From: Collinsella sp.
GTDB lineage: Bacteria; Actinomycetota; Coriobacteriia; Coriobacteriales; Coriobacteriaceae
Assembly: GCA_018378775.1 (NCBI GenBank)
Contig: JAGZWV010000008.1
Coordinates: forward strand, 1-64,000
Length of the DNA: 64,000 nt
Reading direction: 5' to 3'
How positions within the stretch are numbered: the first letter of the stretch is position 1; every line of letters starts with the position of its first letter. Both the position numbers and the translations under genes were made by a program. The notes below the pieces were generated by a model. The model worked only from the letters and a program-made list of their open reading frames with translations, ran no database searches and was not told the DNA's origin. Positions 57,018 to 64,000 of this stretch are shown here, piece by piece.

Positions 57018-58292
57018 ATGGCAAACGAGATCTGGACCATCAAGCGTTGTCTCGAGTGGACCAAGGAGTACCTGGCCGAGCGCGGCGAGGAGCATCCCCG
57101 TCTTTCTGCCGAGTGGCTGCTGTGCGCGGCTACGGGCCTGGCGCGCATCGACTTGTATATGCGCATGGACGAGACGCTCGACGCGGCCCAGCTCGAGACC
57201 ATGCATGCGGCTGTCGTCCGCCGCGCCAAGGGCGAACCGCTGCAGTACATCACGGGTAGCACGCAGTTCCGCATGATCGACGTAGCGTGCGCCCCCGGCG
57301 TGCTCATCCCGCGCCCCGAGACCGAGATGCTCGTCGAGGAAGTTCTGAACTATCTGGATGCCGAGGTGCTGAGCCCCGAGGCCGCCGCCCGTCAGCGCGT
57401 GGAGTTGCCCTGGAACGATGAAGTCGAGCAGGCCCGCAAGGCCGAGGCAGCACTGGCCGATGAACGCGCGACTGCCGAGCGCCGTGCCGCCAACCTCACG
57501 GCTGCCGACGAGGCGGCGCTGGGCAGCGACGTACTTGGCAGCCGCGCCTATGCCGAGGAGCTGGCCGATCGCGAGGCCGAGGAAGCCGCCGCGCGGGCAG
57601 CAGAAAGCGAAGCAGCAGAAGCCGAGGCCATGGAAGCCCCCGAGCCCGAGCTCGACGAATACGGCATTGCCATCGAAGGCGACGACCAGGAGACGACCTC
57701 CGCGCAGAACGCCGCCGAGGCCACCGAGCCCGCTCCCGCCGAGCCCCGCGTCGCCCGCGTCCTCGAGGTCGGCTGCGGCACGGGCTGTATCTCGCTCTCG
57801 CTTGCCTGGGAGCGCCGCGGCCACGTCACCTGCACCGCTACCGATATCGAGCCGCGCGCCATCGACCTGGCAACCAAAAACCGCGACGCCCTAGGTCTCA
57901 CGGCAGACGAGGTCGCATTCAGCCTCACCAACCTGGTAAGCTCGATTCCCCGCGAAGAGTGGGGCACCTTCGACGTCCTCGTCTCCAATCCGCCCTACAT
58001 CCCCACCGATGTCATGCGCTCGCTGCCGCACGAGGTCAAGGACTTTGAGCCCGACCTGGCGCTCGAGGGCGGTGCCGACGGCCTGGATATCTTCCGCCGC
58101 CTGCTCAACGCGGCCCCCTATATGTTGCGCGCCGGCGGCCTCTTTGCCTGCGAGCTCTACGAGGGCGCTCTCGACGCCGCCGCCGAGCTCTGCCGCCAAG
58201 CGGGCCTGTCGGATGTGCACATCGTCCGCGACCTCACCGATCGTCCCCGCATCGTCCGAGCCGTCGTCACGGAGCCCAAACAGCGTCAGTAA
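57018..58292 (+). CDS. prmC: Release factor glutamine methyltransferase PrmC with long acidic insert
   Basis: A 424-residue PrmC/HemK, which methylates the GGQ glutamine of release factors. The N-terminal helical domain (residues 1-115) ends with PLQYITGSTQFRMIDVACAP and IPRPETEMLVEEVL. The methyltransferase domain has LEVGCGTGCISLSLAW (249-264) and the catalytic NPPY (324-327). Between them, residues about 120-245 form an Ala/Glu-rich, probably helical or disordered insert (AEAALADERATAERRAANL, EAAARAAESEAAEAEAMEAP), making it some 140 residues longer than usual. GGGGAGGACCCC before ATG 57018 sets the start. Follows prfA, the usual pairing. Confidence 0.95.
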   Translation: MANEIWTIKRCLEWTKEYLAERGEEHPRLSAEWLLCAATGLARIDLYMRMDETLDAAQLETMHAAVVRRAKGEPLQYITGSTQFRMIDVACAPGVLIPRPETEMLVEEVLNYLDAEVLSPEAAARQRVELPWNDEVEQARKAEAALADERATAERRAANLTAADEAALGSDVLGSRAYAEELADREAEEAAARAAESEAAEAEAMEAPEPELDEYGIAIEGDDQETTSAQNAAEATEPAPAEPRVARVLEVGCGTGCISLSLAWERRGHVTCTATDIEPRAIDLATKNRDALGLTADEVAFSLTNLVSSIPREEWGTFDVLVSNPPYIPTDVMRSLPHEVKDFEPDLALEGGADGLDIFRRLLNAAPYMLRAGGLFACELYEGALDAAAELCRQAGLSDVHIVRDLTDRPRIVRAVVTEPKQRQ

Positions 58293-58372
58293 TATTTATT
58301 AACTGATTCATTTCTAATTATAAAGCAATTTATAATTATCTCGGTTGGTAGCTGGTAGCCGAGGGGGTCATA

Positions 58373-58819
58373 ATGAAACAACGATTTACCTATGACTGCG
58401 TTCTCATAAAAGAAGACGACGGTTACTGTGCCAGCTTCCCGCAGGTCCCCGGGGCCTTTGCCGATGGCGATACGCGCGAAGAAGCAATAGCTCATGCCAT
58501 CGAGGCGCTGATGGCGTTTTTGGCCGACGATCTTAACAATGGTCGGGCTCCGGCTGGGTACGAGCGTTCGGCCGAGGTCGTGGCCCTTTCAGTCGAAATC
58601 GACCACGAGGACGCTCGGGAAGCGGCGTGTCGAACGTTTAAGGACGCGGCGGCGGACCTCAGGGTTTCCGCACCGCGAATCACTGCGCTGGTCAAAGCCG
58701 GCAAACTCGATGTTGAGCTTGTCGACGGCCGTCGGATGATTACGATCGACAGCATCGAGCGTTACGCCGCTCAGGAACGCCATGCCGGCAGGCCAAAGAA
58801 GTTCGTCGCAGTCCAATAA
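58373..58819 (+). CDS. Orphan HicB-like protein with C-terminal helix-turn-helix
   Basis: A 148-residue protein. Residues 1-70 are a HicB fold: YDCVLIKEDDGYCASFPQVP, GAFADGDTREEAIAHAIEAL and a long helix. The C-terminal part is an HTH reading DLRVSAPRITALVKAGKLDV, then RRMITIDSIERYAA and the tail GRPKKF. The start at ATG 58373 has GAGGGGG upstream. There is no HicA toxin gene in the 80 bases before or 109 bases after, so it is an orphan. It shares domain order and tail with the protein at 3790-4242. It precedes a HigBA-like module on the same strand. Confidence 0.8.
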   Translation: MKQRFTYDCVLIKEDDGYCASFPQVPGAFADGDTREEAIAHAIEALMAFLADDLNNGRAPAGYERSAEVVALSVEIDHEDAREAACRTFKDAAADLRVSAPRITALVKAGKLDVELVDGRRMITIDSIERYAAQERHAGRPKKFVAVQ

Positions 58820-58886
58820 CCCCTCGTTGCCTACTGATCTCGGGCTTCACTTCTGCAAAAAAGACCCTTCGAGCCTATTTCCGCTC

Positions 58887-58918
58887 TTGCAATATACCGT
58901 AAAACTTCTACTATAGAA
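58887..58918 (+). promoter_or_regulatory. Promoter with operator-like palindrome for the toxin-antitoxin pair
   Basis: TTGCAA (58887-58892) and TACTAT (58909-58914) are spaced by 16 bases as -35 and -10. The -10 lies inside the palindrome TTCTA-CTA-TAGAA (58906-58918), which an antitoxin could bind. The RBS GAAGGAGAAAGG follows at once. Confidence 0.55.
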
Positions 58919-58928
58919 GGAGAAAGGT

Positions 58929-59324
58929 ATGTCAAATCAGCCGCATCGATACCGCATTGTGCTCGATTACATCGAGCCTTGGCTCGATGAGCAGGATGAG
59001 TCTACGTTGCGACAGATTTACGCAGACCTTTTGGTACTTGAGAAAGAAGGTCCTAGCCTTGGTCGTCCGCTGGTTGACCGCGTGAAGGGCTCGAAATTGC
59101 ATCATTTAAAGGAACTAAGGGTGACGTCGTGCGGACCGTCGGTGATTCGTATCCTTTTTGCCTTTGACCCCAAACGTCAGGCAGTGTTGCTGTTGGCGGG
59201 AGATAAGTCGCAGGCGGAGTCGTCGAAGGCAAAGTGGAACGGCTGGTATGCGATCAGCATTCCCAGGGCGGAACAAATATACCGTCGCCATGTAAGGAGG
59301 CTCGATCAAGATGGAGCTGCATGA
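58929..59324 (+). CDS. HigB/RelE-type toxin (phage Gp49-like family)
   Basis: A 131-residue protein of the RelE/HigB superfamily. Typical segments are YRIVLDYIEPWLDEQDEST, LLVLEKEGPSLGRPLVDRVKG, KLHHLKELRVTSCGPSVIRILFAFDP with the basic active-site strand, and AVLLLAGDKSQ. A long C-terminal helix (IPRAEQIYRRHVRRLDQ) follows. Such toxins cut mRNA on the ribosome. GGAGAAAGG precedes ATG 58929. It overlaps the antitoxin gene by 14 bases, with toxin first as usual for HigBA. Confidence 0.85.
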   Translation: MSNQPHRYRIVLDYIEPWLDEQDESTLRQIYADLLVLEKEGPSLGRPLVDRVKGSKLHHLKELRVTSCGPSVIRILFAFDPKRQAVLLLAGDKSQAESSKAKWNGWYAISIPRAEQIYRRHVRRLDQDGAA

Positions 59325-59613
59325 GTATATGGAATCACGCGGGATAGCGCGTGAATCTATTGCCGCCGAGCAGGAGAAAACTCGTGAACGTATCGAAGCC
59401 TATAAGCTCGCTCAAATTCGCAAACTAAAGGATCTGACGCAGGCCTCGGTGGCCCAGTCGATGGGTGTTTCTCAAAAACGCATATCGGAGCTCGAGCGCG
59501 GGGAGCTGGGATCAATGAGGCTCGACACGCTGAGCAGGTACGCAGAAAGTCTCGGCGGAAAGCTTGTCGCAAGCATTGAGTTTCCCGATCGTACCGTTAC
59601 GCTTGCTCGCTAA
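59311..59613 (+). CDS. HigA/XRE-family antitoxin
   Basis: A 100-residue protein. After an N-terminal helix (MELHEYMESRGIARESIAAE) it has a Cro/CI-type HTH: LAQIRKLKDLTQASVAQSMG, VSQKRISELERGELGSMRLD and TLSRYAESLGGKLVASIEF. It should bind the toxin and repress the shared promoter. The start ATG 59311 lies within the toxin gene's end with AAGGAGG upstream. Together with the gene before it, this is a type II toxin-antitoxin module. Confidence 0.9.
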   Translation: MELHEYMESRGIARESIAAEQEKTRERIEAYKLAQIRKLKDLTQASVAQSMGVSQKRISELERGELGSMRLDTLSRYAESLGGKLVASIEFPDRTVTLAR

Positions 59614-59760
59614 AAATCTGCAATAACCCCCTCACTTTCACCGACTACTACGGCCGCTCACCAAACCAACATGCGCTCTGGGCAAATAGGTTGAACGTTT
59701 CGTGCGAGAATGCCCCACAGTAAACAAACTTGCACCAGAGCGTAAGGGGCTGGCATACAC

Positions 59761-60504
59761 ATGCAGACGGTCTATCGGGTATACGAGGGAGCGCGCGAGC
59801 CGCATCGGCTTGCCGTCGAGCGCACGGCCGAGGTGCTCGGTCGCGGCGGCCTGGCGCTGATCCCGACCGAGACGGTCTACGGTGTCGCCGTGGCGGCTAA
59901 TGCCTTCTCGGATGCAATTCCTCAAGATACAAGTGGGCCCAAGCCGTGGCCGCGCGACCCGCAGGCTGCCGTCAATGGCGCCGCAGTTCCTGCGCTCGGC
60001 ACCGGCTATCGCCGTATCTTCACTCTCAAGCAACGTGAACTCACGCAAACCGTCGCTTGGCTGGTCGATGGCGTCGAAGCACTCGACCGCTATGGCGTGG
60101 ATATCCCTAACGAGGCCCGCGTGCTCGCCCGACGATGCTGGCCGGGCGCCCTGACTATCGTGGTCAAGGCGGCCCCCTGCGTTCCGACCTTTATGCGCGC
60201 CGCCGACGACACCGTGGCCCTGCGCGCTTCGGCCTCTCCCGTGGTCCAAGCGCTCATTCGCGCCTGCGGCAGTCCCCTTGCCTGCACGAGCGCCAACACG
60301 CACGGCGCGCCCTCGCCGGCAGGCTTTGCCGCCGTCGAGGGTCGCATCCTGGAGGGGGTCGATGTTGCCGTCGACGCCGGTGAGACCCCGTGTCGCGACG
60401 CCTCGACCATCGTGTCGTTTCAGCACGGCGAGCTCCAGATCCTGCGCCAAGGCGCACTTCCCGCATCAGAGATCGAACGGGTCCTGTCCGACCCGATGCA
60501 ATAG
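59761..60504 (+). CDS. L-threonylcarbamoyladenylate synthase (Sua5/YrdC/TsaC family)
   Basis: A 247-residue YrdC-domain protein, which makes threonylcarbamoyl-AMP for the t6A modification of tRNA. Motifs: GGLALIPTETVYGVAVAA, IFTLKQREL (KxR motif), the CWPGALTIVVKA segment, DDTVALRASASPVVQALI and the conserved LACTSANTHGAPSP. A loop of about 35 residues (SDAIPQDTSGPKPWPRD) is inserted before the KxR motif. There is no Sua5 C-terminal domain. ATG 59761. The 147-base gap before it holds no clear feature. glpK follows 13 bases later. Confidence 0.92.
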   Translation: MQTVYRVYEGAREPHRLAVERTAEVLGRGGLALIPTETVYGVAVAANAFSDAIPQDTSGPKPWPRDPQAAVNGAAVPALGTGYRRIFTLKQRELTQTVAWLVDGVEALDRYGVDIPNEARVLARRCWPGALTIVVKAAPCVPTFMRAADDTVALRASASPVVQALIRACGSPLACTSANTHGAPSPAGFAAVEGRILEGVDVAVDAGETPCRDASTIVSFQHGELQILRQGALPASEIERVLSDPMQ

Positions 60505-60517
60505 AAAGGTTTAAGCG

Positions 60518-62059
60518 ATGTCGTTGAATCTGGGCAGCCTGGGCATGGAAGATGCCTCGTTTGACTTTGGCGGTTCCTACATCATGGCGCTCGACTGCGG
60601 CACCACCTCGGTACTTGCGACCATCGTCGACGAGTACGGCTGCATCGTCGCGCAGGCACGTCGCAGCGTCAAAACCAGCTTCCCGCGTCCCGGTTGGGTA
60701 GAGCAAGACCCCATGGCGGTCCTTGCTAGCCAGATCGCCGTCATGATGGAAGTCCAGTTTAAGAGCGGTATCCACTCCGACCGCATTGCCGCCATCGGCA
60801 TCTCCAACCAGCGCGAGACCACGGTGGTCTGGGATCGCGTGAGCGGTCAGCCGATCTATAACGCCATCGTATGGCAGTGCCGCCGTACCGCGCCGGCAAT
60901 CGACGCGTTGGTTGAACAGGGTTGCGAGGAGCTGGTGCGCTCCCGCACGGGACTCACGCTCGACCCGTATTTCTCGGCCTCCAAGGTACAGTGGATTCTC
61001 GACAACGTCGACGGCGCACGCGAGAGCGCGGCGGCGGGCGACCTCATGTTTGGCACCATCGACACCTGGCTCATCTACAACCTCACCGGCGGCCAGGTCT
61101 TTGCCACCGACTACACCAATGCCAGCCGCACGGCACTCTTTAATATCCATACGCTCGATTGGGACGACGACCTGCTGGCACTCTTTGACGTTCCACGTTC
61201 CATGATGCCCGAGGTTCGCTGGAGCTCGGGCGACTACGGCCGCGTCGCGAGCGACATCATGACCAACATGCCGCCCATCATGGGCGTGGCGGGTGACCAA
61301 CAGGCGTCGCTGTTCGGCCACTGCTGTTTCCGTCCCGGCCAGACCAAAAACACCTATGGCACGGGTTGCTTTATGCTCATGAACACCGGCGACGAGATCG
61401 TCGAATCCAAGAATGGCCTGGTCTCCACCATCGGTATCGCTGCGGACGGCAAAGTCAGCTATGCGCTCGAGGGCTCTATTTTTGCCGCCGGCTCAACGAT
61501 GAACTGGCTTCGCAACAACATGGGCATCATCTCGAGCGTGAGCGAGTCGGCACAACTCGCCGCTTCGATTAGCGACAACGAGGGCTGCTACTTCGTTCCC
61601 GCCTTTGCGGGTTTGGGTGCTCCCTGGTGGGACCCGCATGCTCGCGGTATCGTGTGCGGTCTGACCGGCGCCTCGAGCCGTGCGACCATCGTACGTGCCG
61701 CCTGCGAATCCATGGCATATCAGAGCTACGACGTGCTGCGCGCCATGGAGCAGGACGTGGGGCTTTCGATTGAGCGCCTGTCTGTCGATGGCGGTGCCTC
61801 GCGCAACGAGTTCATCATGCAATTCCAGGCCGACCTGCTGGATATCCCCGTGCTGCAATGCGAGACGGTGGAGACCACGGCAATCGGTGCCGCGTACTTG
61901 GCGGGTCTTGCCGTCGGCTATTGGGAAGACCTGGAAGAGCTGGAGCAAAATGCCCAGATCGTTAGGACCTTCCTTCCCCACATGTCCGCCGAGCGCCGCG
62001 AGCAAAACCTTGCGGGCTGGCGTGATGCAGTCAGGCGCTCACTCAGCACCTCACAGTAG
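60518..62059 (+). CDS. glpK: Glycerol kinase
   Basis: A 513-residue FGGY kinase that makes glycerol 3-phosphate. Motifs: IMALDCGTTSVLATIVDEYG (phosphate loop), PRPGWVEQDPMAV, ISNQRETTVVWDRVSGQPIY, GTGCFMLMNTGDEIV and the FGGY signature region DVGLSIERLSVDGGASRNEF. No glpF or glpD adjoins it; its neighbours are the TsaC/Sua5-like gene and upp. AAAGG lies eight bases before ATG 60518. An N-terminal extension of about 20 residues before the phosphate loop is unusual. Confidence 0.95.
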   Translation: MSLNLGSLGMEDASFDFGGSYIMALDCGTTSVLATIVDEYGCIVAQARRSVKTSFPRPGWVEQDPMAVLASQIAVMMEVQFKSGIHSDRIAAIGISNQRETTVVWDRVSGQPIYNAIVWQCRRTAPAIDALVEQGCEELVRSRTGLTLDPYFSASKVQWILDNVDGARESAAAGDLMFGTIDTWLIYNLTGGQVFATDYTNASRTALFNIHTLDWDDDLLALFDVPRSMMPEVRWSSGDYGRVASDIMTNMPPIMGVAGDQQASLFGHCCFRPGQTKNTYGTGCFMLMNTGDEIVESKNGLVSTIGIAADGKVSYALEGSIFAAGSTMNWLRNNMGIISSVSESAQLAASISDNEGCYFVPAFAGLGAPWWDPHARGIVCGLTGASSRATIVRAACESMAYQSYDVLRAMEQDVGLSIERLSVDGGASRNEFIMQFQADLLDIPVLQCETVETTAIGAAYLAGLAVGYWEDLEELEQNAQIVRTFLPHMSAERREQNLAGWRDAVRRSLSTSQ

Positions 62060-62182
62060 GGCTGCGATGGGCTGCTCGATACAACAAACCGCTAAACTAA
62101 TGCATGGCGTGCGGCGGCAACATTGCTGCACACCTTGTCAGCAAGGCCGTTTTGCGGCCGCAACGAAAGGGGCAATCAATCC

Positions 62183-62830
62183 ATGACCGTCACCTACGAT
62201 GCGTCCCGCGTGACGCTTGTCGATCACCCGCTCGTCCAGCACAAGCTGTCGATCCTGCGCGACAAAAACACCGGCACCAACCAGTTCCGTCAGCTCGTGC
62301 GCGAACTCGCGCTTTTTGACGGCTACGAGGCCATGCGCGACCTGCCTATGGAAGACGTCGAGGTCGAGACCCCCATCACTACCGCCACGTTCAAACAGCT
62401 TGCCGGCAAGAAACTCGCCATCGTGCCCATCCTGCGTGCGGGCCTTGGCATGGTCGACGGCATCCTCGACCTGGTGCCCTCCGCTCGCGTGGGCCACATC
62501 GGCATGGAGCGCGACGAGGTCACCCACGAGCCGCACGAGTATTACTGCAAGATGCCCAAGGATATCGACCAGCGCATCTGCCTGGTCGTCGACCCCATGC
62601 TTGCCACGGGCGGTTCGGCCGAGATGGCCATCAGCTACCTGCGCGAGCGCGGTGTCAAGGACATCCGCATGCTGTGCATCGTCGCGGCCCCCGAGGGCCT
62701 CAAGTCGCTGACCGAGAAGGACCCAGATGTGCATATCTATACCTGCGCCATCGACGACCATCTCAACGAGGCTGCCTACATCGTTCCCGGCCTCGGCGAC
62801 GCCGGCGACCGCATCTACGGCACGCTCTAG
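62183..62830 (+). CDS. upp: Uracil phosphoribosyltransferase
   Basis: A 215-residue UPRTase for uracil salvage. Motifs: [20 protein letters not shown], a PRPP-binding [19 protein letters not shown], the [20 protein letters not shown] segment and the C-terminal uracil-binding [16 protein letters not shown]. The length is standard. ATG 62183 is preferred since AAAGGGGC lies upstream; an in-frame start at 62123 lacks an RBS. Single gene between glpK and the ATP synthase operon. Confidence 0.97.
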   Translation: MTVTYDASRVTLVDHPLVQHKLSILRDKNTGTNQFRQLVRELALFDGYEAMRDLPMEDVEVETPITTATFKQLAGKKLAIVPILRAGLGMVDGILDLVPSARVGHIGMERDEVTHEPHEYYCKMPKDIDQRICLVVDPMLATGGSAEMAISYLRERGVKDIRMLCIVAAPEGLKSLTEKDPDVHIYTCAIDDHLNEAAYIVPGLGDAGDRIYGTL

Positions 62831-62871
62831 TCGCTGGGCTAAACGGCCGCGGCTGCAAATACGAAGAAACG

Positions 62872-62906
62872 GTGCGCGCGGACGAACAAAAGGCGACCGC
62901 GCGCAC
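62872..62906. terminator. GC hairpin after upp
   Basis: GTGCGCGCGG (62872-62881) and CCGCGCGCAC (62897-62906) form a perfect 10-bp stem in the 280-base gap between upp and the ATP synthase operon. No T run follows, so it is a weak terminator candidate. The rest of the gap up to the promoter at 63022 shows nothing further. Confidence 0.45.
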
Positions 62907-63021
62907 TCCTGTTAACGGACGTTTTGCCCTGAGCGGTTCGAGAAAAACGTATTACCGTACCTGCGGCATAAAGAAGGTCTTAAGAAAACGAACAGGTGCG
63001 TATTAACCGCTTGTTTTACGG

Positions 63022-63049
63022 TTGTACTTTAGCGATTGGCTCGTACAAT
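63022..63049 (+). promoter_or_regulatory. Candidate promoter of the ATP synthase operon
   Basis: TTGTAC (63022-63027) and TACAAT (63044-63049) with 16-base spacing form a good sigma-70-type promoter. It lies about 60 bases before the first gene start at 63111, and excludes the earlier in-frame TTG at 63036 as a start. Confidence 0.6.
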
Positions 63050-63110
63050 AGTCACCAATGTTTGGCGGGAACTGTTCTGTGAAGCGTTAAAAAGGAAAGT
63101 GAGGACGCCA

Positions 63111-63422
63111 GTGTTTCAGATAGCCGATCTGCTCGCTATCGTTGCAGGCGCCATTGCGGGCGCAATTGCCTTCCTTCCCTTTGTCTTTACGCTCAAGCCG
63201 GTTCTTGACGATAAACAGAATGCGGACATGCTCAAGGGTATGGTGAGTCTGGCGGTCTCGGCAATCGCCCTGCTCGTCTTTACCTTGGTTGTGTTTGTGT
63301 TGTTCGGAGAGGCATTTCGCATGTTCCTCCTGGGCGAGGCGATCGGCTTCGTGGCCTTTATGGCCGCCTGCGCGGTTCGTGTCGCCAAGGCGCTGCGAGA
63401 TCCTCATGAGGTCGAAAGGTAA
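63111..63422 (+). CDS. Small membrane protein preceding atpB (AtpI-like position)
   Basis: A protein of about 103 residues with three predicted membrane helices: LLAIVAGAIAGAIAFLPFVF, MVSLAVSAIALLVFTLVVFV and LGEAIGFVAFMAACAV, and a charged C-terminus (RDPHEVER). It stands first in the ATP synthase operon, the place of atpI or related c-ring assembly proteins, but sequence likeness to AtpI is weak. GTG 63111 with GAGG upstream is the chosen start; GTG 63099 is an alternative. atpB begins three bases after its stop. Confidence 0.7.
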   Translation: MFQIADLLAIVAGAIAGAIAFLPFVFTLKPVLDDKQNADMLKGMVSLAVSAIALLVFTLVVFVLFGEAFRMFLLGEAIGFVAFMAACAVRVAKALRDPHEVER

Positions 63423-63425
63423 GTC

Positions 63426-64000
63426 GTGGAAATTTTTGAAAAGCTGCCTGATGAGATTAATCATCTGGTCAGCGAGTTCAGCTCCACCCCTGTCGTGGGC
63501 GATCTGAGCTGCGGCATCACGCAGTACTCGTTTTGGCTGATCGTCTCCACGATCGTGCTCCTGATCGTCCTGGCCGTGTTCAAGAAGAAGCAGACCCTGG
63601 TTCCCAAGGGCTTCTTCGTCAACGGTTTCGAGTACATCATCGAGTACGTCGAGAACGATATCGGCAAGGGTGTCGTGGGTGAGAACTGGAAGAAGCACTT
63701 CCCGTTCCTGTGCTCGCTTTTCCTGTTCATCCTGATCAATAACATGATCGGCCTGATCCCGGGAATGAAGCCCGGCACCGGCGCAATCGGCTCCACCGCC
63801 GCACTCGCCATTTTCGCCTTCGTGTACTTCATCTACTACGGATGCAAGGCTCACGGCGTGATCGGCTACATCAAGAGCCTCGCCCCGCAGGGCGTGAGCT
63901 TCCCGATGAACGTGCTCGTGTGGGTCGTCGAGCTTTTCTCGACCTTCCTGCGCCTCATCACGCTCGCCGTCCGTCTGTTCTGCAACATGTTCGCAGGACA
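63426..64000 (+). CDS. atpB: ATP synthase F0 subunit a, cut by the window end
   Basis: A partial gene: 191 codons are present from GTG 63426 (AAAGG upstream), starting VEIFEKLPDEINHLVSEF. Membrane segments include YSFWLIVSTIVLLIVLAVF and FPFLCSLFLFILINNMIGLI. The last bases encode STFLRLITLAVRLFCNMFAG, which contains the essential stator arginine next to the NMFAG motif of the helix that faces the c-ring. The rest, and presumably atpE onward, continues past base 64000. Confidence 0.95.
   Translation, partial: MEIFEKLPDEINHLVSEFSSTPVVGDLSCGITQYSFWLIVSTIVLLIVLAVFKKKQTLVPKGFFVNGFEYIIEYVENDIGKGVVGENWKKHFPFLCSLFLFILINNMIGLIPGMKPGTGAIGSTAALAIFAFVYFIYYGCKAHGVIGYIKSLAPQGVSFPMNVLVWVVELFSTFLRLITLAVRLFCNMFAG

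Noticed and set aside
1..64000. tRNA or rRNA genes
   Set aside because: None recognised by eye: no CCA-ended cloverleaf or TTCGA arms in the intergenic gaps and no conserved rRNA segments. A tRNAscan-SE run would be decisive.

Overview
The window reads as chromosome of a gut Coriobacteriia bacterium, most like Collinsella. It is GC-rich with strong G/C third-position bias. It carries a class III fructose-bisphosphatase, QueH, a C69 dipeptidase, large isopeptide-domain surface proteins, DUF4430 proteins and dispersed palindromes of a kind I associate with Collinsella. The genus is an inference; no rRNA or tRNA gene is present to test it.

Layout. 1-2600: a type II-like CRISPR array whose cas genes must lie to the left. 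Its trailer end is decayed and spread out, with stray repeats at 1757 and 2563 enclosing small genes and gene relics. 2600-7430: small accessory genes, namely an ADP-ribosylglycohydrolase, an orphan HicB-like regulator, two tandem paralogous lipoproteins and a zinc-ribbon membrane protein. 7600-13300: folate one-carbon genes (fchA-like then folD, whose product lacks the cyclohydrolase lysine), a MITE-like element, a C69 dipeptidase and a UbiB-family kinase with a small helical partner. 13390-18020: a cobalamin riboswitch in front of two DUF4430 surface proteins, a candidate cell-surface cobalamin capture system. 18100-29850: GtrA-family proteins, fbp, DegV, a TIM-barrel protein, an RsmF-like methylase, an aberrant methionyl-tRNA-synthetase-like protein, and queH-queA. 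29850-34700: a structured repeat, an IS110/IS1111-type insertion, a pyridoxamine kinase and a DUF4143 ATPase with three evenly spaced operator palindromes. 34760-45000: an MFS exporter, an LpdD-like/IDI-like fusion, membrane or lipoproteins of unknown role, an aldose epimerase, a polar amino-acid ABC operon and an M20 peptidase, interspersed with palindromic repeats. 45200-53500: a giant pilin-like adhesin with a G8 tract in its leader that looks like a phase switch. 53650-64000: a second DUF4143 ATPase with four 32-base-period repeats, prfA, prmC with a long acidic insert, an orphan HicB, a HigBA-type module, TsaC/Sua5, glpK, upp and the start of the ATP synthase operon.

Most interesting points: (1) the riboswitch/DUF4430 pair; (2) the poly-G adhesin switch, read here as OFF or reduced; (3) two DUF4143 ATPases, each preceded by different repeat sets with the same 32-33 base spacing; (4) a fusion of an LpdD-like domain to an IDI-like Nudix domain lacking the IDI catalytic cysteine; (5) FolD without its catalytic lysine, next to an FchA-like protein that could replace the lost activity; (6) two copies of a structured element directly after the queA and prfA stop codons, one apparently hit by the IS110-type element. 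All function calls come from reading the translated sequences and recalling family motifs; no database search was run.
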